In this document: positions 8,150 through 15,277 of the stretch, piece after piece | Position numbering within the stretch: the stretch's first letter is position 1 | Layout: every line of letters starts with the position of its first letter | NCBI GenBank assembly: GCA_016789205.1 | Contig: JAEURF010000010.1 | Location: forward strand, 1 to 15,277 | DNA length: 15,277 nucleotides | DNA from: Anaerolineales bacterium | Lineage (GTDB): Bacteria; Chloroflexota; Anaerolineae; Anaerolineales; Villigracilaceae | Reading direction: 5' to 3' | Position numbers and translations under genes: made by a program | The notes under the pieces: generated by a model | What the model was told of the DNA's origin: nothing | Seen by the model: the letters and a program-made list of their open reading frames with translations, nothing else | The model's database searches: none

Positions 8150-8155
8150 AGGAGA
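8150..8155 (+). promoter_or_regulatory. Ribosome binding site AGGAGA
   Basis: AGGAGA sits five bases before ATG 8161. It is the strongest Shine-Dalgarno match in the window and fixes the start of the 579-residue gene, which lies 17 bases after the previous stop. Its strength suggests this gene can be initiated independently of upstream translation. Confidence 0.8.
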
Positions 8156-8160
8156 AAACT

Positions 8161-9900
8161 ATGTTAAGTAGGTTTATTAATTACTTTAGCGGCGAAGAAG
8201 ATAAAGACCCGTCTTTCATACGATTGACGCGGAATATTTTACTATTCGTGATTGCCGTCTGTGTTGCATTATTGCCACTCGTCACTGGAATTGTCGGCGG
8301 TGAAGACGCACGTAACCCCCTCGCTTTTGTAGCATTGAGCATCATTGTTGTGCTTGAGTTAATTTCTCTATTCTTTGTGTATAGAGGAAGCCTGACGATG
8401 ACAAAAATCGTAGTGCCAATGGCATTGCTCCTTGCCGTTGCTGTGATTTCTTCAGAGCGAAATGGATTAAAGAACACTGCGATTGTGGCAATCCCGGTTA
8501 TTTTGGTTATCTCCGCAATTTTGCTGGGCAGGCGTTCACTTTACTTAACCACACCAATTGCAATTATATGTGCGGTATTTGTAGCCTACATGGATTTAAG
8601 TGGCAGAACCGAATATACGCCAGCCGGTTTAGATGATGCCATTATTGTCCCAGTATTGTTATTAGGCGCGGCTGGAATTATCCACTTACTGATTAATAGG
8701 TTAAATGAAAACATTGAAAGAGCGCGCGCTAGTGAAGAAATTCAAAAGCGCGAAAATGCTCAACTGAATGAGTTGCAGGCTTCATTAGAAGAACGCGTCT
8801 ATCAAAGAACGGCTGAGTTACAGCAAGCAAATCAAATCAACGAAAGACGCGCACGTCAATTTCAAGCAGTGGCTGAAGTGACAAGAATCATCTCCTCGAT
8901 TCAAAATCTTGAAACGCTTCTTCCGCGCATTACAGAAGTGATTAGTGAACAATTTGGTGTTTATCATACTGGCATATTCTTATTAGATAACAATAAAAAC
9001 TTTGCAGTACTTCGCGCCGCCAACAGCCCCGGCGGACAAAAAATGTTGGAACGCGAACACAAATTGCAAATCGGGCAGACTGGTATTGTAGGATTTGTCA
9101 CTGCGACAGGACAACCACGCATCGCACTAGACGTTGGAGCAGATGCGGTTTTCTTCAACAATCCCGACCTCCCAAGCACCCGTTCTGAGATGGCACTCCC
9201 CTTACGGTATGCAGGTGAAATTATCGGCGCATTAGATGTACAAAGCACAGAACCGAATGCTTTCAATCAAGATGATGTTGATGTACTTTTCACTTTAGCT
9301 GACCAAGTTGCAGTTGCTATTAATAATGCTAGAACAATTGAAGAAGCACAAAGGTCACTTACAGAAGCACAGATTGCAGTTCGCAAATCTACACTTGAAG
9401 CATGGCAAGTATTGCGACCCAGAAATTTAAAATTAGGCTTATCGCTAAAAGAATCCACAATAAAACCTTTAGAAAATCCATTGAAAGGGGATCACATTGA
9501 AGAAGCCCTATCAACTGGGCGAACGGTGCTTTCTAATAAGGGAGATGAAAAACAAGGCAATCTTGCTATTCCCATTCGCTTGCGCGGACAAGTAGTAGGC
9601 GTAGTCAATATCGGGACGCGCAATCAAATTGAATTAACACAAGATGAAGTAGATATTGCCGAATCGATTGCAGAACGCCTCTCGCTCGCCATCGAAAGCG
9701 CGACTTTACTACAAGCCGCACAGTACCGCGCAGACCTTGAGCGTGTAACAACAGATATCACCAGCCGCATTAGTGCTTCAACTCGCTTTGAAACAATTTT
9801 ACAAACTGCGGCACAAGAATTAAGCCGCGCCTTGGGCGGCTCAGATGTGTTGGTGCAAATTGAACCAGTAGCACTTGAGTTAAGTGCTGGTAATGAATGA
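8161..9900 (+). CDS. Six-TM GAF-domain sensor protein, no output domain
   Basis: A 579-residue protein with a well-placed ribosome site. Membrane helices lie at about 25-45, 53-73, 80-97, 106-121, 126-144 and 160-178, with 'AILLGRR' after the fourth. The coiled coil has 'LEERVYQRTAEL', so the 'ERT' core reads 'QRT'. GAF1 (about 242-395) is canonical for the array: 'GVYHTGIFLLD', 'NSPGGQKML', 'GIVGFV', 'GQPRIALDVGADAVFFNN' and 'DVQSTEPNAF'. GAF2 (about 413-518) contains 'IPIRLRGQVVGVVNI' and ends 'LAIESATL' rather than 'LALENARL'. The tail ends with an extra 'ALELSAGNE'. Two cysteines are both in membrane helices. It belongs to the short type without extracytoplasmic domain, yet stands between two dCache-bearing paralogues, so long and short receptors alternate here. 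No effector is visible. Membrane location and GAF folds are well supported; signal and partner are unknown. Confidence 0.9.
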   Translation: MLSRFINYFSGEEDKDPSFIRLTRNILLFVIAVCVALLPLVTGIVGGEDARNPLAFVALSIIVVLELISLFFVYRGSLTMTKIVVPMALLLAVAVISSERNGLKNTAIVAIPVILVISAILLGRRSLYLTTPIAIICAVFVAYMDLSGRTEYTPAGLDDAIIVPVLLLGAAGIIHLLINRLNENIERARASEEIQKRENAQLNELQASLEERVYQRTAELQQANQINERRARQFQAVAEVTRIISSIQNLETLLPRITEVISEQFGVYHTGIFLLDNNKNFAVLRAANSPGGQKMLEREHKLQIGQTGIVGFVTATGQPRIALDVGADAVFFNNPDLPSTRSEMALPLRYAGEIIGALDVQSTEPNAFNQDDVDVLFTLADQVAVAINNARTIEEAQRSLTEAQIAVRKSTLEAWQVLRPRNLKLGLSLKESTIKPLENPLKGDHIEEALSTGRTVLSNKGDEKQGNLAIPIRLRGQVVGVVNIGTRNQIELTQDEVDIAESIAERLSLAIESATLLQAAQYRADLERVTTDITSRISASTRFETILQTAAQELSRALGGSDVLVQIEPVALELSAGNE

Positions 9901-9930
9901 GTCAGTGTCCCGTAGGAGTGAAGCGGTTTT

Positions 9931-9934
9931 GGAG
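9931..9934 (+). promoter_or_regulatory. Ribosome binding site GGAG
   Basis: GGAG lies five bases before ATG 9940 in the 39-base spacer (9901-9939), the longest gap in the window. A second purine-rich site, TAGGAG at 9913-9918, lies further upstream. The spacer also holds a repeated octamer GAGTCAGT (9899-9906 and 9932-9939). No promoter or terminator is evident in it. Confidence 0.65.
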
Positions 9935-9939
9935 TCAGT

Positions 9940-12786
9940 ATGACAGAAATTAAGCAAGAATCGGAAATTTTATCTTCTCAACAGCGCAATGCGACGGCGA
10001 TTACATTAATCACGTTTATCTTAATGTTGATTGTTTCAATTGTGACACTGTTCTTTGTGCCAAATGAAGATAAAACGATTATTGATAACTTTATGATGCC
10101 CGGCATTGCTTTGGGTGCAGGCTATAGTTATTATCTTGCGCGCAGAGGCAATCATGTTCGCGGTATTTATGTATTACTAGGAATTATCATTGCGGCATCG
10201 GCTTTATATCCACTAGCGGCAAATAATGTCGGCTGGCAAACCGCTATTGGAATGTTATTGATTACAACAAGTATTGCAAACGGTACATTACCCTTAAAAA
10301 CAGCAGGGAGAATTTCTGCCGCCGCGTTTATTTTTGCAATCTTAATTGTATTGATTGAACTTTTTGCACCTGGGTTGACAAATATTCCAATCACAAATGC
10401 TTCTATCATCATCACTGCGGTATTGATTATTGTCTATTTGGGTTTGATATTCTTCCGCTTCAATCAATATGCCTTACAAACCAAACTTATCATCACATTT
10501 ATTACTTTGAGTATTTTGTCGGTTGGTGCGGCGGCGCTGGCAATCAATCGTTTAATTTTAGGTGAGCTGACTACCAGAGTCAACGAACAGTTGACCGAAG
10601 TAGCAAATACTTCGGCGACTTCCATCAGTCAAGAGTTAACTTCGCAAATCAACCTAATTCAAACACTTTCACTTGACGGCTCTTTGAAAAACTCCCTTGT
10701 TGAAAGAACGCCTATTGATGATTTGGCGGAAATTGAAAGACGCGACCAATTATGGCGTCAGGCAGTTGCCGCAAATAATACAAATCAATTAATTCGTTCA
10801 GTGCTTCAAAATGAATTGTCAAACACACTACTTGAATTCAAATCAGGCTTCCCTGCGCATGTAGAAGTCTTTGTGACCGATATAAATGGCGTCAATATCG
10901 CATCAACTGACATCACTTCGGATTATTATCAAGCAGATGAAGAGTGGTGGCAGAAAACATATAACAATGGACAAGGCGCGGCTTTCATTAGTCAACCAAT
11001 TGTTGATAGAAGCACAGAGACCCTCTCGGTGCAAATGGCTGTGCCAATTTTTGATTCACAAAATGAAAATATTATCGGCATTCTGCGTACAACCGTAAAT
11101 TTAGAAATCTTCATTCGGATATTGGAATTAGGCAGACCCGGCGAAACTGGACGCACTGAAATTTATTTACCGGATGGCAGAGAGTTAGAAGTTCATCTTG
11201 AAGAAGACGGTGAAGTAGAACTTGAAGTGGAAGATGCACCGCTAGATATTATTGAAATGCTCAAACAAAATCAAATGTTCATGGATACAGTACACGATGG
11301 CGAACAAGTTTTGGTTGCACAATCTTTCCTCTCCACGCGAGATGAAACAACACCTGCCTCAAATGCACTGAAAAATTTAGGCTGGCGCGTGGTTACATTG
11401 CAAAGCCGCAACGACGCTCTGCAAACTGTTGCTAACGTATCACGTATTTCACAACTTGTTGGTTTGGTTGCGATTGCATTGGCAAGTTTATTGGCGGTCG
11501 CTATGACACAATATCTCACCAGACCGATTGTGCGTTTAACAAAAATCGCGGAACAAGTTTCATCTGGCAACTTGCAAGCAAGAGCAGAAGCAGAATCACC
11601 GGATGAAATTGGTACATTGGCAACATCATTCAACCGCATGACAACACAACTAAGCGAAACATTGCTCAACCTCGAAAAACGTGTAGCAGAACGTACCACC
11701 GATTTAGAAATTGCACGTCACCAAACTGAAAGGCGTGCCAACCAACTTTTAGCAGTTGGTGAAATTTCAAAGTTCGTCAACAGCGAACAAAACGTAGATA
11801 CATTGCTTTCATTAATCACTCGCCTAGTCAGTGAACGCTTTGGTTTTTATCACACAGGAATTTTCTTGATTGATGAAACCAAACAATACGCAATTTTACA
11901 AGCCGCAAATAGTGAAGGCGGTCAAGCCATGTTGAGGCGTGGACACAAGCTAAAAGTCGGTGAGAGCGGAATCGTTGGATATGTTGCCAGATTTGGCACA
12001 CCACGCATCGCACTTGACGTTGGGCTTGATGCGGTTTACTTCAACAATCCCGACCTCCCTGCCACCCGCTCAGAAATGGCGCTTCCGCTCAAACTTCGTG
12101 ACGTGACGATTGGTGTCATCGATGTCCAAAGTGACAAACCCGGCGCTTTCAATGAAGATGATGCCAACACCCTCAGCATTTTGGCAGACCAAATTGCCAT
12201 CGCGATTGACAATGCCAGATTGTTCTCACAAACACAAACGACACTCAATGAAGTACAAACTCTCTACCGCCAAAACTTACAAGAAGGTTGGAAAACCTTC
12301 AGCCGTGAAGAAGGAATGGTAGGATACATACAAAGCCTGAGCGGCGGTAAAAAATTGACTGAAACCGTTGGCTCGGTTGAAATTCAACAAGCATTAAATC
12401 GCGGCGAAACAATGGTCACGCAACCCAATGGAAAATCATCTGATTCATCAATTGTTGTTCCAATCAAACTTCGCGGACAAGTCATCGGTGTAATGCGCAT
12501 CAAAGCACCAGAGCAAGATAAGCAATGGACTACAAACGAAATTAATCTTTCAGAAGCCGTATCAGAGCGCTTATCGCTCGCACTTGAAAATGCACGCCTT
12601 ATCCAAGAATCACAACGCCAAGTTATCAAAGAACAAGCGATTAGTGAAATCACCAGCAAAATCGGTTCGTCGATTAACTTAGAAAACGTGTTGCAAACCG
12701 CAGTAGAAGAGTTGGGTCGCTCCATCCCCGGCTCAGAAGTTATCATCAAACTAAAAGAAGAAAACGTGAATGGAGGCACAGGATAA
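9940..12786 (+). CDS. Six-TM + dCache-like + HAMP + tandem GAF sensor protein, no output domain
   Basis: A 948-residue protein. Six membrane helices lie within about 17-172, a seventh at about 181-203, an extracytoplasmic dCache-like domain at about 208-495, an eighth helix at about 504-523, and HAMP at about 523-575 ('RPIVRL', 'DEIGTLATSFNRM'). The coiled coil has 'LEKRVAERTTDLE'. GAF1 (about 612-765) has 'GFYHTGIFLID', 'NSEGGQAML', 'GIVGYV' and 'YFNNPDLPATRSEMALPL'. GAF2 (about 782-888) has 'VPIKLRGQVIGVMRI'. The standard tail follows. The sensor is a different subtype from the dCache proteins on either side: the ligand-pocket region reads 'SDYYQADEEWWQKTY' and the membrane-proximal half has an acidic run (about 415-436). 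No cysteine and no effector are present. It likely reports an extracellular ligand to the GAF region (inference from architecture). Confidence 0.9.
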   Translation: MTEIKQESEILSSQQRNATAITLITFILMLIVSIVTLFFVPNEDKTIIDNFMMPGIALGAGYSYYLARRGNHVRGIYVLLGIIIAASALYPLAANNVGWQTAIGMLLITTSIANGTLPLKTAGRISAAAFIFAILIVLIELFAPGLTNIPITNASIIITAVLIIVYLGLIFFRFNQYALQTKLIITFITLSILSVGAAALAINRLILGELTTRVNEQLTEVANTSATSISQELTSQINLIQTLSLDGSLKNSLVERTPIDDLAEIERRDQLWRQAVAANNTNQLIRSVLQNELSNTLLEFKSGFPAHVEVFVTDINGVNIASTDITSDYYQADEEWWQKTYNNGQGAAFISQPIVDRSTETLSVQMAVPIFDSQNENIIGILRTTVNLEIFIRILELGRPGETGRTEIYLPDGRELEVHLEEDGEVELEVEDAPLDIIEMLKQNQMFMDTVHDGEQVLVAQSFLSTRDETTPASNALKNLGWRVVTLQSRNDALQTVANVSRISQLVGLVAIALASLLAVAMTQYLTRPIVRLTKIAEQVSSGNLQARAEAESPDEIGTLATSFNRMTTQLSETLLNLEKRVAERTTDLEIARHQTERRANQLLAVGEISKFVNSEQNVDTLLSLITRLVSERFGFYHTGIFLIDETKQYAILQAANSEGGQAMLRRGHKLKVGESGIVGYVARFGTPRIALDVGLDAVYFNNPDLPATRSEMALPLKLRDVTIGVIDVQSDKPGAFNEDDANTLSILADQIAIAIDNARLFSQTQTTLNEVQTLYRQNLQEGWKTFSREEGMVGYIQSLSGGKKLTETVGSVEIQQALNRGETMVTQPNGKSSDSSIVVPIKLRGQVIGVMRIKAPEQDKQWTTNEINLSEAVSERLSLALENARLIQESQRQVIKEQAISEITSKIGSSINLENVLQTAVEELGRSIPGSEVIIKLKEENVNGGTG
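12772..12783 (+). promoter_or_regulatory. Ribosome binding region (GGAGG, AGGA) inside the previous gene
   Basis: GGAGG (12772-12776) and AGGA (12780-12783) lie in the last codons of the previous gene, 11 and 4 bases before ATG 12788. They favour ATG 12788 over the in-frame ATG at 12770, which would place this site inside the coding region and lacks its own good site. Confidence 0.6.
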
Positions 12787-12787
12787 T

Positions 12788-15256
12788 ATGAATAAATCCC
12801 GCTTCCGCTTATTTGACGCATTAGAGAATACCGCTTTCGGTCGCCTCAACCTACGTTCAAAATTGACTCTCAGCAACATGCTGATTACATTCTTCGTCAT
12901 TTTGAGTTTAGGCGCGTATGTGTATTACCGAACACAACAAGCTGGTACACAGTTAACTTCCCAACTTGAGGGAAATATCCGTAACCGCGTTGAAGAAAGC
13001 CTTTCTTCAACCAGTAATGAACAAGCCGCTTTGCTCAATAGTTTTTTCACTGCATTAAGTAGTGACACAGCTGTGATTGGTTCGACAGTAAAAGATATTC
13101 TTGACAAACGCTCCAGCTTGGATAGTGGCATGTATTGGGATGCAAGTACATCGCTGACATTACTAGAGTCAGGCAGTTGGGATAACCCAAATACAGAGGC
13201 GGCATCTATATTCATCCCTTCTACTGCCACGATGAACCAAACATTAATTAGAAAATTAAATACCCTCAAACATACTGAGTTGATGATTCCGTCTTTCTTA
13301 AAAGATAACCCGGATATCGTCGCAATTTATTTTGGTGGCACATTAAAAGAAACTATCTACTATCCAAATATAGATTTAGCAAACATCGTCCCACCAGATT
13401 TTGATGTGACCGGTCGTGTTTGGTATGTGGATGCATCTCCTGAAAATAACCCGGATGGAAATGTTGTTTGGTCTACGCCATATCAAGATGCCGCATTGAA
13501 CGGATTGGTAATTACAACCAGTGTGCCGGTCTTTGATGCGCAAAATCGCTTCCAAGGCGTTGCCGCCATGGATGTGCAGTTGAATCAAATTACAAATGTG
13601 GTTTCCAATATTCGCGTCGGTGAAACAGGCTACGCATTTCTAATTGACAGTAACAACCGTCTGATGGCGTTGCCTCAAGAAGGATATGCTGATTTTGGGA
13701 TTATAGATGAAACTGCACAACTTGGCGAAATTATGGATACAACGACATTGCCGGCAGCTTCACCTGAGTTCTTTGAAATGCTGACCCGAATTGCATCTAC
13801 TGAAGGTGGCGTATTCAATATCCCCTTAGGTGGAAGCGAAAGATTTGTCGCATTTCAACAAATCCCAGAAGTGAATTACAAACTCGTGCTAATTGTTCCA
13901 TCAAGTGAGATGTTAACTGAAACTGCAATTGTCAGCAGTCAGATTCAACAAGAAACCAGAAATACGATTGCGATTAGTTTATTGTTGATTGCTGGAATCT
14001 TTGTTCTCGCTTCTATCACTTCACTTGCGATTGGAAATCGTTTAACTACACCGCTACAATCATTAACGCGGGTTGCAAATGAAATTATTGCAGGTAATTT
14101 TGATGCAAAAGCCGAAGTTGAAACACAAGATGAAATTGGTACGCTTTCAACTACATTGAATACGATGACTTCGAATATCAAAGATTTAGTGCAATCCCTT
14201 GAGCAACGTGTAGAAGAGAGAACTGCGGCTTTACAAGAGTCATTACAAAAGAATGAACGACGCGGTAAACAATATGAAGCAATTGCAAAAGTATCGCAAG
14301 CGATTAATGCCACACAAAATTTGACGGAGCTTTTGCCACAAATTTCTCAAGTCATCAGCCAGCAATTTGGTTTATATCACGTCGGTATCTTTTTGAATGA
14401 TGCTGGCAGTCAATATGCAGTCTTGGGTGCGGCAAATAGTGACGGTGGCAAGAAGATGTTAAAACGCGGACATCAACTAAAGATTGGTGAACAAGGTATC
14501 GTGGGCTATGTGACGGGAACAGGCAGACCGCGCATCGCACTAGACGTGGGAGTGGATGCGGTTTTCTTCAACAATCCTGACCTTCCAGAGACGCGTTCTG
14601 AAATGGCGTTACCGTTGGTAATTGCCGGTCAAATCATTGGCGCGCTAGATGTACAAAGTACTGAATCAAATGCGTTTACAAATGAAGATATTGAAGTGCT
14701 ATCTACTTTAGCAGAACAAGTCAGTATCGCGATTCAAAACGCACGTTTGTATGAGCAAACGCAAAAATCATTGGCTGAGGCAGAAGCAGTTTCACGCCAA
14801 TATTTCACAGACACATGGAAATCACTTTCGCAAGAGAGCAAAATTGCAGGCTATCGTTACACCCCTGCCGGTACCATAGCCATTGAAGAAGACAGCCTAC
14901 CAGAGTTGGTACATACAGACCGCAGAAGTATTACTGTACCGATTATCATTCGTGGACAAACCGTAGGCGAATTGGCGGTTCTTGTTCCAAAACAAGAACA
15001 CATCAAAGCCGACCAAATGGATTTAATTCACGCCGTAGCAGACCGCGTGGGCATCTTTGCAGAAAACGCAAGATTGTTCGATGAAACATCCCGCCGTGCT
15101 GAACGCGAACATTTGGTTTCAGATATTACAGCCAAAATCCGCTCGACCAATGACCCACGTGAAATGCTTGAAACCGCCATTAAAGAATTACGCCATGCAT
15201 TAAATGTTGACCGTATTGAAGTGATTCCGCAAAAAGTGACATCACCTGATAAATAA
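12788..15256 (+). CDS. dCache + HAMP + tandem GAF sensor protein, no output domain
   Basis: An 822-residue protein from ATG 12788, one base after the previous stop (ATG 12770 would add six residues). It lacks the six-helix block: a short cytoplasmic segment leads to one membrane helix (about 28-47), an extracytoplasmic dCache (about 52-375), a second helix (about 394-415) and HAMP (about 417-468). The coiled coil has 'LEQRVEERTAAL'. GAF1 (about 502-655) has 'GLYHVGIFLND', 'NSDGGKKML', 'GIVGYV' and 'FFNNPDLPETRSEMALPL'. GAF2 (about 672-763) has 'YRYTPAG' and 'VPIIIRGQTVGELAV'. The usual tail ends in TAA TAA. The dCache shows 'FDVTGRVWY' and 'PYQD' and 'AAMD', close to the amino-acid-binding dCache signature (Tyr-Arg-Trp-Tyr-Asp), with Phe205 in the first place and Arg210, Trp212 and Tyr213 present. 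An amino acid or related ligand is plausible. Without an effector domain, output must come from a partner or be absent. Confidence 0.92.
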   Translation: MNKSRFRLFDALENTAFGRLNLRSKLTLSNMLITFFVILSLGAYVYYRTQQAGTQLTSQLEGNIRNRVEESLSSTSNEQAALLNSFFTALSSDTAVIGSTVKDILDKRSSLDSGMYWDASTSLTLLESGSWDNPNTEAASIFIPSTATMNQTLIRKLNTLKHTELMIPSFLKDNPDIVAIYFGGTLKETIYYPNIDLANIVPPDFDVTGRVWYVDASPENNPDGNVVWSTPYQDAALNGLVITTSVPVFDAQNRFQGVAAMDVQLNQITNVVSNIRVGETGYAFLIDSNNRLMALPQEGYADFGIIDETAQLGEIMDTTTLPAASPEFFEMLTRIASTEGGVFNIPLGGSERFVAFQQIPEVNYKLVLIVPSSEMLTETAIVSSQIQQETRNTIAISLLLIAGIFVLASITSLAIGNRLTTPLQSLTRVANEIIAGNFDAKAEVETQDEIGTLSTTLNTMTSNIKDLVQSLEQRVEERTAALQESLQKNERRGKQYEAIAKVSQAINATQNLTELLPQISQVISQQFGLYHVGIFLNDAGSQYAVLGAANSDGGKKMLKRGHQLKIGEQGIVGYVTGTGRPRIALDVGVDAVFFNNPDLPETRSEMALPLVIAGQIIGALDVQSTESNAFTNEDIEVLSTLAEQVSIAIQNARLYEQTQKSLAEAEAVSRQYFTDTWKSLSQESKIAGYRYTPAGTIAIEEDSLPELVHTDRRSITVPIIIRGQTVGELAVLVPKQEHIKADQMDLIHAVADRVGIFAENARLFDETSRRAEREHLVSDITAKIRSTNDPREMLETAIKELRHALNVDRIEVIPQKVTSPDK
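14531..14598 (+). repeat. GAF1 nucleotide patch shared with 7433-7500
   Basis: This is the partner copy of the patch in the 980-residue gene (64 of 68 bases identical). The flanking sequence on both sides is far less similar at synonymous positions, so the patch stands out from the general divergence of the two genes. Confidence 0.85.
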
Positions 15257-15277
15257 TAAGGTCTTATTGTGTAATTG
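15257..15277 (+). other. 3' edge of window: second stop, no gene visible
   Basis: The last gene ends in tandem stops (TAA 15254-15256, TAA 15257-15259). The remaining bases include AAGG (15258-15261), which could be a ribosome site for a gene starting at or beyond the edge, for example TTG 15267. Too little is visible to call a gene. Confidence 0.4.

Larger units (their letters stand above)
1..15256 (+). repeat. Tandem array of eight paralogous sensor genes
   Basis: Eight same-strand genes repeat one protein plan: sensor module, 'ERT' coiled coil, GAF1, linker, GAF2, unfinished GAF tail. The GAF1 blocks ('YYHVGIFLLD', 'NSxGGxxML', 'GIVGYV', 'FFNNPDLPxTRSE', 'DVQSTxxNAF') recur in six of the seven complete genes. 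The array must have grown by tandem duplication and continues past the left edge; the right edge is undetermined. Confidence 0.9.

Noticed and set aside
9899..9939. GAGTCAGT direct repeat as an insertion target duplication
   Set aside because: Only 25 bases lie between the two octamers, with no terminal inverted repeats or transposase remnant.
12384..12821. Reverse-strand open frame of about 145 codons, and a similar one at 11271-11699
   Set aside because: Both lie antisense to well-supported paralogous coding sequence, encode no recognisable protein and have no matching ribosome site; they are shadows of the forward genes.
120..15256. Bilin-binding (phytochrome-like) GAF domains
   Set aside because: The GAF domains contain no cysteine and no Cys-His or Asp-Ile-Pro chromophore motif; the conserved His in 'YYHVG' lies in an early strand, typical of ordinary GAF domains of this lineage.
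120..15256. Histidine kinases or chemoreceptors
   Set aside because: HAMP, dCache and GAF suggest these, but no H-box, N/G boxes or long methyl-accepting hairpin follows; each protein ends about 45 residues after GAF2.
1..15256. One large gene broken into pieces by frameshifts
   Set aside because: Each unit has its own start, complete sensor-to-tail architecture and stop, and the junctions fall at the same architectural point each time, so these are separate intact genes.
15255..15268. Inverted repeat AATAAG-GT-CTTATT as a terminator or operator
   Set aside because: The arms are AT-rich, the loop would be two to four bases, and no U-run follows, so it is too weak for an intrinsic terminator. 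Six-base arms at a stop codon in AT-rich DNA are expected by chance.

Overview
The window is one uninterrupted run of genes on the + strand: the last 40 codons of one gene, then seven complete genes. All eight belong to a single paralogous family of membrane-anchored, GAF-domain sensor proteins. There are no RNA genes, mobile elements, CRISPR arrays or convincing terminators. The longest stretch between genes is 39 bases, so no region over 300 bases is without a gene. Base composition is moderately AT-rich (low 40s % G+C by eye). The GAF core motif 'FFNNPDLPxTRSE', a C-terminal GAF ending in 'ALENARL', and the combination of membrane segments, dCache, HAMP and GAF without an enzyme are styles I associate with Chloroflexota, especially Anaerolineae. 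That placement is inference; no marker gene is present.

Layout: (1) tail of gene 1 at 1-120; (2) 120-1772, six-TM type with a divergent first GAF; (3) 1777-3483, six-TM type; (4) 3487-5187, six-TM type; (5) 5201-8143, six-TM plus dCache and HAMP; (6) 8161-9900, six-TM type; (7) 9940-12786, six-TM plus a different dCache and HAMP; (8) 12788-15256, dCache and HAMP without the six-TM block. The genes are separated by -1, 4, 3, 13, 17, 39 and 1 bases, which points to one co-transcribed, partly translationally coupled unit extending beyond both window edges.

Common plan: variable membrane/extracytoplasmic sensor, signalling-helix coiled coil with an 'ERT' core, strongly conserved GAF1, variable linker, shortened GAF2, second helix, and a final ~45 residues resembling the first helix and strand of a third GAF that is never completed. 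None of the seven complete proteins has a recognisable output module (no histidine-kinase H/N/G boxes, GGDEF, EAL, receiver, methyl-accepting hairpin, PP2C or DNA-binding domain). My working hypothesis is a sensor-subunit bank: interchangeable receptors sharing helices and GAF cores that mix with each other or pass signals to an output protein encoded elsewhere, loosely like the multiple RsbR paralogues of stressosomes. Shared nucleotide patches in the GAF1 region suggest the paralogues exchange sequence by gene conversion while the sensor ends diverge.
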